Source: Paractinoplanes toevensis (GTDB lineage: Bacteria; Actinomycetota; Actinomycetes; Mycobacteriales; Micromonosporaceae). Taken from it: a stretch of 64,000 nt of DNA. The notes beneath the pieces were generated by a model. It was not told the DNA's origin and searched no databases. It saw nothing but the letters and a program-made list of their open reading frames with translations. Location of the stretch: NCBI RefSeq assembly GCF_018332695.1, contig NZ_BOQN01000062.1, forward strand, positions 49,833-113,832. The letters are read 5' to 3'. The translations under genes and the position numbers were made by a program. Below are positions 17,561 to 26,149 of this stretch, one piece after another (the first letter of the stretch is position 1; every line of letters begins with the position of its first letter).

Positions 17561-18039
17561 TATTGGTCACTCTGTCGCCACAGCAAGGAGCGGGATGCAA
17601 CACAGCCCCACGCTCCCGGAGGGCAGCCCCGCTTCTCCCGCCCAGAAGGCCCCGGCGGCCCCGCGGAGGATGCGGGCTGCAGCTTCCCCAGGACGGCAGG
17701 TGAGCGTTCAAACGGCCGGTCAGTGACAAACTCCGCGTCGTGGCGGGCCGGCGTACATGGCCACAGCTTGGCAACGAACCCACGCGCTGCGCTTGTCGTC
17801 CCGTGCGACGGAAAGCTCGGTGTCCCGAGTCATCGGCCCGGACCGCTGCAGCGAGACCTCTCGCCGAGGAGGTCTCTCACTACCGCCACGCGACGGGGCG
17901 CGGCCTCGCTCAGCTTGAGCACGCCGGGGACTGTGGTCAGCTGCGCCTCGATCACGAACGGAGGCCGGACAATCGACAGCTGGATGTGATCCAAGCACGC
18001 CCGTCGCCGGGTGAGCACGAACACCTCTTCAACATTCAC
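17561..18039. other. Intergenic between two regulon palindromes, no recognised gene
   Basis: Frames on both strands are shadow-like. A minus-strand stretch around 17840-18000 (HIQLSIVRPPFVIEAQLTTVPGVLKLSEA) has protein-like composition and may be part of a dead gene, but I cannot identify it. Confidence 0.35.
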
Positions 18040-18055
18040 TTGCTTGCGCAAGCAT
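18040..18055. promoter_or_regulatory. Regulon palindrome, site 5 (DoxX)
   Basis: TTGCTTGCGCAAGCAT includes a perfect 14-bp palindrome at 18041-18054, close to the ideal core. It lies 130 bp upstream of the DoxX-like gene. Between them a GAAGGAG site precedes a TTG-initiated 12-codon frame (about 18104-18142), perhaps a leader peptide or gene remnant. Confidence 0.85.
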
Positions 18056-18184
18056 TGCCTTGTACTTTGAAGATCCGGGGTCACGTGGAAGGAGCGGTCG
18101 CATTGTCCGACGAAACGATCCCCGCCGACACGAACCAGTAACCGTGCGCCGCCATCAAGGCGACCTCTCGAAAGGCTCTCTCTC

Positions 18185-18559
18185 ATGAACGTCTTCCTGT
18201 GGATCCTCGCCGGCCTGCTCGCCGTCGTCATGCTCGCGTCCGGCGTGCAGAAGCTCATCAGATCCAAGGCAGATCTTGCCGCGTCTGGTCAAGGCTGGGT
18301 GGACGACTTCCCGGAGGGAGCGGTCAAGGCGATCGGGGCTGTAGAGGTTCTCGCGGCCATCGGGCTGATCGCTCCGGCCTTGTTCGACATCGCACCCGTC
18401 CTCGTCCCACTCGCCGCCTCCGGCGTCGTCCTGGTGATGGTCGGCGCCGTGATAACGCACGCACGTCGCCGGGAGTGGACCAACATCATCGTCAACGTGG
18501 TCCTGCTGGCGATAGCTCTGACCATCGCCGTCCTTCGGTTCGGACCCCAGAGCTTCTGA
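18185..18559 (+). CDS. DoxX-like small integral membrane protein
   Basis: The 124-residue protein has four hydrophobic segments: the N-terminal LWILAGLLAVVMLASGVQKL, the segment around IGAVEVLAAIGLIAP, then VLVPLAASGVVLVMVGAVITH and IIVNVVLLAIALTIAVL. The first segment, ending in the (A/S)G(x)QKL pattern, and the ExLaaiGLi(A/L)P motif are typical of DoxX-like proteins. These often sit beside oxidoreductases and have been linked to quinone or thiol redox work at the membrane. The regulon palindrome upstream and the MBL-fold gene downstream suggest a shared transcription unit. The exact role is unknown. Confidence 0.82.
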   Translation: MNVFLWILAGLLAVVMLASGVQKLIRSKADLAASGQGWVDDFPEGAVKAIGAVEVLAAIGLIAPALFDIAPVLVPLAASGVVLVMVGAVITHARRREWTNIIVNVVLLAIALTIAVLRFGPQSF

Positions 18560-18765
18560 ACAAGCTCCATACAAGTCCCCCCGACGCGGCAGGGTCACCC
18601 GTCCTTGCGGTGCCGGTCACCGCCCGAGCGGGCACGCCTTATCGCCATGACCACGATTGCGCCTCTCTGACCCTCGCCGGGGCATTCGTACTGCCAGACC
18701 AGCATTTTGTCGGCGTTGTCTATCCACCGCGGAGCACGCACCCGCAATCGACACAGGAGCACACC

Positions 18766-19740
18766 ATGGGCATCGAAGAACTCTTGCCGCGAGACGTCGC
18801 GGACCTACCCGACTACGCACCGATCCCGGAGTCCGAACTCGGGCCGGCTCTCAACGCGAATGGCTATCACGTCGGCCAGGTCCACGGAAATCTCTACTAC
18901 GTCACCGAAGGCGTCTACCAGGCGCCGTTCCTGGTGACGCCCGAAGGCGTGGTGCTCATCGACGCCCCGCCGACCATAGGTCACAACATCCAACGCGGCA
19001 TCGACGACGTGGCGCGCCAACTAGGTCTGCCCAACAAGGTCACGCACTTCATCTATTCGCACAACCACACCGACCACGCGGGCGCTACAGCCTTGTTCGG
19101 CGACGACCTGGTACGTATCGGCCATCGCGAGACCCGCAACCTCCTGCTGCGCGCCAACGACCCGAACCGGCCGGCCCCGCACGAGGTGTTCGACAGCGAG
19201 TTGTCCCTGACCGTCGGCGGTGAACGGCTGGAACTGGCATGGCACGGAACCAACCACAGCCCGGACAACATCTTCATCAACCTGCCGGAACACGACACAC
19301 TGGTCGTGATCGACGTGGTTCTGCCCGGCTGGGCCCCGTTCGCCAACTTCAACCTGCACGAGGACGTGCAAGGGGCCATGGCCGCCGCCAAGAAGATCAA
19401 TGAATACCATTACTCGCATCTGATCGCCGGTCACCTCGGGCGCATCGCCACGCCCGTCGACGTCCGGATCCAGCAGCAGTACAACGCGGACCTTGAGGAA
19501 AGCGTCAAGACCGCGCTGTCGACGACCGATCCCACACCGTTCTTCGTCCGCTACAGCGCGAACCCGTGGGCAGGCTCACGGCACTACCTCGAGGCAGTCG
19601 CCGCAGCAGCGGCCCGCCCGATCGTCGAGAAGTACACCGGTGTCCTGGCCGGCGTAGACGTCTTCGCCCTCACGAGCGCTTTCCAGATGATGCAGTCGAA
19701 CCGGCTCGACATCGGCTTCGGCTCGTACATCCACCCATGA
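18766..19740 (+). CDS. Metallo-beta-lactamase-fold hydrolase
   Basis: The 324-residue protein has YYVTEGVYQAPFLVTPEGVVLIDAPPTIG followed by the zinc-binding signature SHNHTDHAG (H-x-H-x-D-H), a third ligand His in LAWHGTNHSPDN, Asp in VVIDVVLPGW and a final His in LIAGHLGRI. The C-terminal 100 residues are helical. The family contains hydrolases of esters, lactones, thioesters and related bonds; the substrate cannot be told. ATG 18766 follows AGGAG. It is 206 bp downstream of DoxX on the same strand with no palindrome of its own. Confidence 0.88.
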   Translation: MGIEELLPRDVADLPDYAPIPESELGPALNANGYHVGQVHGNLYYVTEGVYQAPFLVTPEGVVLIDAPPTIGHNIQRGIDDVARQLGLPNKVTHFIYSHNHTDHAGATALFGDDLVRIGHRETRNLLLRANDPNRPAPHEVFDSELSLTVGGERLELAWHGTNHSPDNIFINLPEHDTLVVIDVVLPGWAPFANFNLHEDVQGAMAAAKKINEYHYSHLIAGHLGRIATPVDVRIQQQYNADLEESVKTALSTTDPTPFFVRYSANPWAGSRHYLEAVAAAAARPIVEKYTGVLAGVDVFALTSAFQMMQSNRLDIGFGSYIHP

Positions 19741-20132
19741 CCGGATCGGCTCCGGTGACCAGGTAAGCGGCACGGTCGAGCCGTCGACGCCGGGCGGGAG
19801 CGTTGGCGGACGCGTCGCCCTGGACGCGGCCCGCCGTTGTCCCGCAACGCCAGCGCCGCCATCCGGCTCGACCGATTGTCCATTTTCCGGCAACTCTCAG
19901 CAGAGGTCGACGCGTCATGTTCGCTGCGACCGCCCATACCCATCGCGCAGCGAAATGTCTCCGCTGAACGGGCTGGTTCGGCGCCTGGACCATCAATCCA
20001 GCGGGACGGAGTTCGCGCCGTCCGAACGTGGGTGGCCCAGGAACCGCGATGGAGGTCGACGTCTTGTGCAGCGGGGTGACGACCAAGTGTGGTCTGAACC
20101 ACCTTGCAGACCCCCTTCCCTCACTCCATAAT
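19741..20132. other. Intergenic, no recognised gene
   Basis: No frame with a recognisable domain was found. The right edge carries the operator of the FMN reductase gene. Confidence 0.4.
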
Positions 20133-20148
20133 TTGCTTGCGAAAGCAA
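20133..20148. promoter_or_regulatory. Regulon palindrome, site 6 (FMN reductase 1)
   Basis: TTGCTTGCGAAAGCAA ends 19 bp before the start codon and just before the GAAGGG ribosome site of the reductase gene. Confidence 0.86.
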
Positions 20149-20167
20149 GCTCACGAAGGGTTACACC

Positions 20168-20737
20168 ATGACCAACATCGGCATCATCCTCGGCAGCACC
20201 CGCCCTGGCCGGAACGGAGAGGCCGTTGCACGATGGGTGCAGTCGGTCGCGTCCGAGCGCACTGACGCTCGATACGAGCTGGTCGACCTGCTCGACTACA
20301 ACCTGCCCCACCTCGACGAGGCCATTCCCGCGTCGGCCGGTCAGTACAGCCAGCCGCACACGCAGCGGTGGGCGGAGAAGATCGCATCATTCGACGGGTT
20401 CGTCGTCGTGACGCCGGAGTACAACCACTCCACGTCAGGCGCACTGAAGAACGCGATCGACTTCCTCTTCGCCGAGTGGAACAACAAGGCCGTCGGCTTC
20501 GTCAGCTACGGCGCAAACGGCGGCACGCGGGCGGTCGAGCACCTTCGCCTGATCGCCGGCGAACTGATGATGGCGGACGTGCGTGCGCAGCTGGCGCTGA
20601 GCCTCATCACGGACTTCGAGAACTTCAGCACGTTCGTCCCGAACGAATACCACAAGCAGAGCCTGGGCACGGTCCTCGACCAGGTCGTCGCGTGGAGCAC
20701 CTCGCTGAGCCACCTTCGCGCTCCGGTCAGCGCCTGA
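20168..20737 (+). CDS. NAD(P)H-dependent FMN reductase / quinone reductase family, copy 1
   Basis: The 189-residue flavodoxin-like protein begins IGIILGSTRPGRNGEAVARW, in which the GSTRPGRNG loop binds the FMN phosphate. FDGFVVVTPEYNHSTSGALKNAIDFLFAEWNNKAVGFVSYG is the NADPH_dep_FMN_red signature. Such proteins reduce FMN, quinones or other electrophiles at the expense of NAD(P)H. It could supply reduced flavin to the LLM enzymes of the same regulon. A closely related copy lies at 25574-26149. The operator 19 bp upstream marks it as a regulon member. Confidence 0.92.
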   Translation: MTNIGIILGSTRPGRNGEAVARWVQSVASERTDARYELVDLLDYNLPHLDEAIPASAGQYSQPHTQRWAEKIASFDGFVVVTPEYNHSTSGALKNAIDFLFAEWNNKAVGFVSYGANGGTRAVEHLRLIAGELMMADVRAQLALSLITDFENFSTFVPNEYHKQSLGTVLDQVVAWSTSLSHLRAPVSA

Positions 20738-21388
20738 CAACACAGCCACTCCACACGCCGGAGACCGGGACCGACCCGCGCCCAGAGCGGGACAGGCCCG
20801 GTCTTCGGCCGCTGCGATGACGGGCCAGACAGAGCTAGATCAGGTGGTGCCTTTAGCCGGACGGCGGCGAAGTCTCGGCTACACGCGTTCCGACTGCTCG
20901 TCGGTGTCGGTGACAATCGGCTGTCTCAGCAAAGTTTGTGGCGCCCGCACAGTCTCGGCTCGCGCCGATCCGGCACGATCGGTCGCGCGCCGCGCGACGG
21001 AACGTCCTGTTCAGGTATTGGAATGGCGTGCATCGATCGCGATCTCGGGGGCGGCAGGTTCCTCCAGGCGTGGCAAACTCGCCGCACCAGAGACCAGCAA
21101 CAGATTGAGGCGACCGTCGCGGTCGAGGCCCTTGCCAGCAGGCCTATACGGGCGGCGAACCGAGTTCAGCGACATTCCACTCCACCTCGAGGTCACCGCG
21201 AACGGCCTGCTGGACTTGCACGGGATACCGCCGGCACCCACAGCAGGAAGGCGACATACAGCTTCAGGACATCGCCGGACCTACGCGGTCAGCAGAACCG
21301 AACGAGTTCTGCGCAGTATCCATCACGGGTCATGCCCACACGGCGAGAAACGTCGCTGAGCCTCCCGGTGAAGGAAGCTCAATTAGGC
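20738..21388. other. Intergenic, no recognised gene
   Basis: A minus-strand frame at about 21011-21241 has partly protein-like composition but no family I can name. No repeat is obvious. The stretch ends at the operator of the LLM gene. Confidence 0.35.
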
Positions 21389-21404
21389 TTGCCCGCGCAA
21401 GCAT
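21389..21404. promoter_or_regulatory. Regulon palindrome, site 7 (LLM oxidoreductase 1, degenerate left arm)
   Basis: TTGCCCGCGCAAGCAT has an intact right half and two mismatches in the left half. It lies 14 bp upstream of the LLM start and just before its AGGAGGA ribosome site, the same layout as the stronger sites. Confidence 0.7.
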
Positions 21405-21418
21405 GTTTAGGAGGAATC

Positions 21419-22324
21419 GTGGAACTCGGACTGGCGATCGCCGACTTCACCTGGCCCGGTGGCAATGCGCGGATCGGCGACACCCTGCATCGCCTGGCGA
21501 GTTCAGCCGAGGAGGCTGGGTTCTCCCGTATCACGGTGATGGATCATCTCTGGCAGGCACCCGTCGTCGGCGCGCCCGAACGCGAAATGCTCGAGGCGTA
21601 CACGACACTCGGCTTCCTGGCCGCGGCTACCCAGCGAGTCCAGCTGCTCACCCTGGTAACTGCGACGACCTACCGCGACCCGGGCCTACTGGCAAAAATG
21701 ATCACTACGTTAGACGTGTTGTCGGGCGGAAGAGCTTGGCTCGGCATCGGCATCGGGGCCGGATTTAATGTCGGTGAGGCGTCTGGCCTCGGCCTGCCTT
21801 TCCCCGCCACGGCGGAACGGTTCGAACGACTCGAGGAGACCTTGCGCATCTGCCACCAGATGTTCCGCGGCGATCAGAGTCCCTTCCGGGGGAAGCACTA
21901 CTCGCTGGGCCGTACGCTGAACTCCCCGGCACCGATTCGCAGGCCGCCGATTCTTGTGGCCGGTTCCGGGGAACGCAAGACGCTGAGGCTGGTCGCGCAG
22001 TATGCCGACGCCTGCAACCTCTTCGCCGGCCCTGACATCGAACGCAAGCTGAACATCCTGCGACGCTACTGCGTGGAGGCCGGGCGCGATTACGACGCCA
22101 TCGAGAAGACGGTGCTGCTGCCGCTCGACCCTGGCCCCGGCGGCCGCGGTATCAACCGGTTACTCGCCACTCTGCAATACTTCGCCGATCTCGGTGTGGA
22201 CACCGTTTACGGGCCGGTCCCCGGCGTTCACTCACCAGAGGTAATGGAACTGTTGCGCGCTCACGTCATCCCAGCCACCAACGAGATGGGTCAGCGCCGC
22301 GACCGCTCGGCAAAGTTGGGGTAG
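21419..22324 (+). CDS. LLM-class F420-dependent oxidoreductase
   Basis: The 301-residue luciferase-like TIM barrel starts at GTG 21419 behind AGGAGGA. It contains ELGLAIADFTWPGG, AEEAGFSRITVMDHLWQ, LGFLAAATQRVQLLTLVTATTYRDPGLLAKMITTLDVLSGGRAWLGIGIGAG and PPILVAGSGERKTLRLVAQYADACNLFAG. This pattern matches the F420-dependent (TIGR03560-like) branch of LLM proteins, which transfer hydride from F420H2. The cofactor choice is inferred from family resemblance. The upstream palindrome ties it to the regulon. A MarR remnant follows 45 bp downstream. Confidence 0.9.
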   Translation: MELGLAIADFTWPGGNARIGDTLHRLASSAEEAGFSRITVMDHLWQAPVVGAPEREMLEAYTTLGFLAAATQRVQLLTLVTATTYRDPGLLAKMITTLDVLSGGRAWLGIGIGAGFNVGEASGLGLPFPATAERFERLEETLRICHQMFRGDQSPFRGKHYSLGRTLNSPAPIRRPPILVAGSGERKTLRLVAQYADACNLFAGPDIERKLNILRRYCVEAGRDYDAIEKTVLLPLDPGPGGRGINRLLATLQYFADLGVDTVYGPVPGVHSPEVMELLRAHVIPATNEMGQRRDRSAKLG

Positions 22325-22368
22325 CGCGCCCGCCGACGTCGCGCTGGACTGCGCTCAGGCGGGCCAGG

Positions 22369-22680
22369 TGGCGGCCACTTCTGCTATCCGACGCGACACT
22401 CCCCCGCCTTCTTATGGACGATCTCATCGCCCCAGGGAGTCGCTCGCTGACCGAGTACGCCCATCCATGCACCTATCGGACTCCGGCGACCGGCCGATGC
22501 GCCTGACAGATCTCGCGAACGTGGTCGACCAGCCTGTAGTCAGTCAGACGGACCGAGCGATGAAAAGCTTGCGCGGTCGGCCTGATGTCCACGCGGCGCG
22601 CTTCGAAGACAGCTAAAACATCGCGACGGTCATCCCGGCCGACATGGACAACTTGAGAGGCGGCGGCCCGACCACGTGCT
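22369..22680 (+). pseudogene. Decayed MarR-family regulator, copy 3
   Basis: Starting at TGG 22369 the frame reads WRPLLLSDATLPRLLMDDL then SRSLTEYAHP, matching WRSLLVLVATLPRLLDDDL and GISLTEYATL of the intact MarR at 33851. After a frameshift near 22470, MHLSDSGDRPMRLTDLANVV matches MNLSEAENQELRLTDLANAI. An in-frame TAA at 22614-22616 falls before a last matching piece, NIATVIPADMDNL (intact: NIVTLTPAGLVRL). No functional product is expected. Confidence 0.82.
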
Positions 22681-23213
22681 GAGGCAACTGGGCCGGCGGC
22701 CAGACTACGGCGAGACATTCCCGAATGTGTGGGACTTACTTACGGCTCGTCGGTCGCTTACGGGCCCGTCGGCAGGACCGCCACCGAGTTGCTGCTGAAA
22801 TACGATGCGGTGAGAATCGCAGTTCGTGACCGGGATAAACGCCGAGCTCGGCCGAGGAGGCTCGGCGCCTCGACGAACCAAGAACGCCGACATGCTTCAG
22901 CATTTGCCGGGCGTGGCAGCTCGAGCTCCCGCCCGCGCTGCCACGCCCTGACAGACTGAGCAGGTAAAGTGACGTTCCTCGGGTCGGCCCGCCGTCTCAC
23001 TTCATCGCGCCCCCTCGCACGTCGACCCTGGTTCGGTCTCCGGGTGGACCGGCTACCCCACGGAACGACGGCCACCGGTCCACCCGACACATCGTGCGGC
23101 CCGCACGCGGCGGCCACGGTATGCGGGGTTCATTGACCGGTCCGGTCGTCCCTAACTGGCGATCACCGCCCCGAAAGCCAATTCGGCACCGCCAGGCAGC
23201 CAGGCGTAAGGCG
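22681..23213. other. Intergenic with one strong hairpin
   Basis: No gene is recognised. The stretch holds the 12-bp inverted repeat at 22909-22948. Confidence 0.4.
22909..22948. terminator. Inverted repeat, possible terminator hairpin
   Basis: GGGCGTGGCAGC (22909-22920) and GCTGCCACGCCC (22937-22948) pair perfectly over 12 bp around a 16-base loop. It lies between the convergent MarR remnant and LLM monooxygenase 2. There is no strong T-run on either side, so termination is only a guess. Confidence 0.5.
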
Positions 23214-24242
23214 TCAGGCCGCCTTGGAGGCGGCCGACATCTCACGGCGCAGTACGGGCAACACTTCCGCGCCGGCAAGATCGATCATGTCGTGGACCGT
23301 CTTTTCGGGAACTCCGCCGGCGTCCATCCCGAACAACTGGCGTCGGTACGGTCCGAAGCTGTCGCGGAACGTCATGACGTGTTCGACGATCTGCGCCGGG
23401 CTGCCGACGCACAGACCCGTGGAGCGGGCCGCTTCTTCCAGCGGGCCGGAACTGCTCAACACCGGATGGGAATAGTAGTAGGGGGCGTACTCCTGGAAGG
23501 CGTCCTGCGACCTCGGACGCACGTACATGGCACCGCCGGCACCGACGATGGCATCTTCCGGACGGCCCTGACCGTGCTCGGCCCATCGGCTGCGGTAGTA
23601 CTCGACGTACTTGGCGAAGTAGTCGATGGTCATGAACAGGTTATTGACGAAGAACCCGTCGCCGTAGCGCGCGGCCTGTTCCGCGATCTGCGGACTGCGG
23701 ATCGAGCCGTGCCAGACGAAGGGCGGAGTCCCGTTCATCGGTCGCGGAACAGCGGTGAATCCTTCGAGCGGCGTCCGGAATTGTCCCTCCCACGTGACGA
23801 CCTCTTCGTCCCACAGGCGACGCAATAGAGCGTAGTTCTCGACTGCCAAGGGGATTCCGTGTTCGATCTCCTGCCCAAACCATGGGTAGACCTGGGCAGT
23901 GTTGCCGCGCCCCAACATGAGGTCCACCCGTCCTCCGGACAGATGCTGGACCGTCGCGAACTCTTCAGCGATACGGACGGGATCGTTTGTGGTGATCAGG
24001 GTCGTCGAGGTCGACAGGACGATGCGTGAAGTCCGGGCGGCGATGAACGACAGGATCGCGGCGTCGGCGCTGGAGACGAACGGCGGGTTGTGATGTTCGC
24101 CGATGGCGAAGACGTCGAAGCCGGCCTCCTCGGCATGCACGGCGATCCGGGCGATCGCGTGGAGCCGTTCGTTCTCGCTGACGGTCCTGCCTGTCATCGC
24201 ATCGGCCGTGAGATCCCCGACACCGAAGATTCCGAACTCCAT
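23214..24242 (-). CDS. FMN-dependent luciferase-like monooxygenase (CE1758/Atu2307-like)
   Basis: The 342-residue LLM protein has MEFGIFGVGDLT at its start, GFDVFAIGEHHNPPFVSSADAAILSFIAARTSRIVL, RIAEEFATVQHLSGGRVDLMLGRGNTAQVYPWFG and PPFVWHGSIRSPQIAEQAARYGDGFF, typical of the CE1758/Atu2307 branch of FMN-dependent monooxygenases. These need reduced FMN from a partner reductase, and the divergent gene at 24322 encodes one. ATG 24242 follows AGGAG. The palindrome at 24257-24272 lies between the two genes and can serve both. The substrate is unknown. Confidence 0.92.
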   Translation of the reverse strand: MEFGIFGVGDLTADAMTGRTVSENERLHAIARIAVHAEEAGFDVFAIGEHHNPPFVSSADAAILSFIAARTSRIVLSTSTTLITTNDPVRIAEEFATVQHLSGGRVDLMLGRGNTAQVYPWFGQEIEHGIPLAVENYALLRRLWDEEVVTWEGQFRTPLEGFTAVPRPMNGTPPFVWHGSIRSPQIAEQAARYGDGFFVNNLFMTIDYFAKYVEYYRSRWAEHGQGRPEDAIVGAGGAMYVRPRSQDAFQEYAPYYYSHPVLSSSGPLEEAARSTGLCVGSPAQIVEHVMTFRDSFGPYRRQLFGMDAGGVPEKTVHDMIDLAGAEVLPVLRREMSAASKAA

Positions 24243-24256
24243 CACACTCTCCTAGT

Positions 24257-24272
24257 TTGCTTGCGTAAGCAA
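24257..24272. promoter_or_regulatory. Regulon palindrome, site 8 (divergent LLM / flavin reductase)
   Basis: TTGCTTGCGTAAGCAA lies 14 bp from the LLM start on the left and 49 bp from the flavin reductase start on the right. One bound dimer could control both genes. Confidence 0.88.
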
Positions 24273-24321
24273 GTGTAGCGTGTAGTCGGCGGTCGCCGTT
24301 GTCAAGCACAGGAGAGTGGTC

Positions 24322-24834
24322 ATGTCTGTCTCGTCGAGTCCGTTAGCGGGCGCTGCCGTGCCGTGGTGGGAAACCATCCTTACGTCCTATCCGAGCACGG
24401 TGGCGCTCGTGGCCTCCCGGACGGCCGCAGGGGAACCGGTGGGCATGCTGGTCAGCAGCTTCGTCGCAGTTTCGCAGACGCCTCCGATGATCGGCTTCCT
24501 GGCGGCCACTCAGTCGTCGAGTTACGCAGCTATCTCGGCCGTTGGTCGGCTCACGGTGAGCATCCCCGCCCTGGACCAGCGGCCGGTCATCCGCAGTTTC
24601 GGACGCAAGACCGCTGATCGTTTCGCGTCGTCCGATTTCATCGCATCACACAACGGCCTGCCGCGCCTGAGTGAGGGCGTCGCGTGGATGGACGCCACCA
24701 TCATCGACGAACGCACCTACGGGGACCACGTCCTCGTCATCGCGGCCGTGGACGCATTCGGAACCGGCCGTCGCAGCGAACCGCTCATGTACCGGCACGG
24801 CGGTTACGGCGGATTCGCCGCGCCGGCCGCCTGA
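24322..24834 (+). CDS. Flavin reductase domain protein (FMN reductase component)
   Basis: The 170-residue protein has the split-barrel flavin reductase pattern: TSYPSTVALVASRTAAGEPVGMLVSSFVAVSQTPPMIGFLAATQSSSYAAI, then RLTVSIPALDQ, and a final DERTYGDHVLVIAAVDAFG with the barrel strands. ATG 24322 follows GGAGAG; GTG 24316 is less likely. It is divergent from the FMN-dependent LLM monooxygenase and shares its operator, so the two probably form a two-component monooxygenase (reductase plus oxygenase). Confidence 0.9.
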   Translation: MSVSSSPLAGAAVPWWETILTSYPSTVALVASRTAAGEPVGMLVSSFVAVSQTPPMIGFLAATQSSSYAAISAVGRLTVSIPALDQRPVIRSFGRKTADRFASSDFIASHNGLPRLSEGVAWMDATIIDERTYGDHVLVIAAVDAFGTGRRSEPLMYRHGGYGGFAAPAA

Positions 24835-25573
24835 ACAGCCACGACATCCGCCGCAGGTCACCGGTACTTCAGAAGCGCGGCGGGCTCACCGCCCTGCTCC
24901 GTTTCTTTGGGCGTGCGCTGCCATTTTACAAACGTCCCAATGGCACGCAAACCGAGTCACCGAGATGTAGTGGCGATCCCTACTCCCCCAAGGGGACGAC
25001 GGCCAACCGACCGAGCTTCCTCGTGAACCCGATCGGCGAGGCGCCAAGATCATTAGATCGGTCCCCGACGGCAACGACGGAGATGATTGCCACCGTGATC
25101 GCCGCCTCGACGCTCCATCAAAAACCGGCTTGTCCCGGCGCCAGCAAGCGGAAGCGTTGTCGCCTACCGGAGGAAGTCGGGTCCGCGCGGGCCGAAGTCC
25201 TGCGAGGCGAGCCGGGCGAGCAGCTGCGCCGGCTTGAGAGAGCCGTGTTGATCCAGGGCTCCGATCTGCGCGGCGCCAGCTTTTCGCCCGCTCTGTGCTG
25301 GCCCCGAGGACCGACACCCGGCGTCGCAGGCAACAAGCGTTGATCCGCGCCCCAAGTGCATAGGGTGTGCATCATCACCGACGGTTCTGCGCTGCCCGAG
25401 AGTGCGACGGCAGTCCGGAAACGCCGCGCCCTAACGGTAGCCTTTCCGGCCCGTACGCATGGCGGTTTATGCATCCGTTCAAGGCAGCTGGGCGAAGCGG
25501 CGCAGACAGCGCGAGAGGGGTCGACGCGGTGGTGGCGGCCATGATCAGGCAGACGATAGGCTGTTCAAACCGA
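24835..25573. other. Intergenic, no recognised gene
   Basis: Both strands carry only shadow-like frames. A minus-strand piece near 25165-25270 (SLKPAQLLARLASQDFGPRG) looks protein-like but is unidentified. Base composition becomes less GC-rich towards the right end. Confidence 0.35.
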
Positions 25574-26149
25574 TCACGCTGCTACGGTAGCCGGCTGACG
25601 AAGCACGGAGAGCGCAGAACTCCAAGCTACAACTTCGTCCAAAAGGTTATTGAGCTGTGGCAGCTGGTAGGAACCTGGTTTGAAAACGCTGTAGTTTTCG
25701 AAATCGGTGTTAAGAGCCAGGGTAACCTGCTGGCGCACGTCAGCCATTTTGAGTTCGCCCGCAACCAAGCGTAGATGTTCAACGGCGCGGGCACCGCCTA
25801 CGACGCCGTAAGACACGAAACCAACCGCCTTGTTGTTCCATTCAGCAAACAAATAGTCGATCGCGTTCTTCAGAACACCAGAGGTGCCGTGGTTGTATTC
25901 GGGAGTGACAATCACGAAGCCGTCAAAAGATGCGATCTTTGCAGCCCAGCTCTTGGTGTGGTCGTTCTGGTACTGACCCATGGACGGCGGTATCGGCTCG
26001 TCGAGGTGCGGCAGGGGATAGTCGCGGAGATCGACCAGCTCGTACTCGGCATCGCCGCGCTCTGTAGCGTTCTGGTGGACCCAGCTAGCAACCTGCTCGC
26101 CGTTGCGGTTCGGACGAGTGCTGCCAAGAATGATGCCGATGCGAGCCAT
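25574..26149 (-). CDS. NAD(P)H-dependent FMN reductase / quinone reductase family, copy 2
   Basis: The 191-residue protein is strongly similar to copy 1 at 20168: IGIILGSTRPNRNGEQVASWV, FDGFVIVTPEYNHGTSGVLKNAIDYLFAEWNNKAVGFVSYG, and ARAVEHLRLVAGELKMADVR. The codon use differs from its neighbours, with more A/T at third positions; the 60 bases 25681-25740 are 50% G+C. This suggests separate acquisition rather than recent local duplication. No TTGCTT-type palindrome is seen in the 100 bp upstream, so it may be outside the regulon. Confidence 0.92.
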   Translation of the reverse strand: MARIGIILGSTRPNRNGEQVASWVHQNATERGDAEYELVDLRDYPLPHLDEPIPPSMGQYQNDHTKSWAAKIASFDGFVIVTPEYNHGTSGVLKNAIDYLFAEWNNKAVGFVSYGVVGGARAVEHLRLVAGELKMADVRQQVTLALNTDFENYSVFKPGSYQLPQLNNLLDEVVAWSSALSVLRQPATVAA

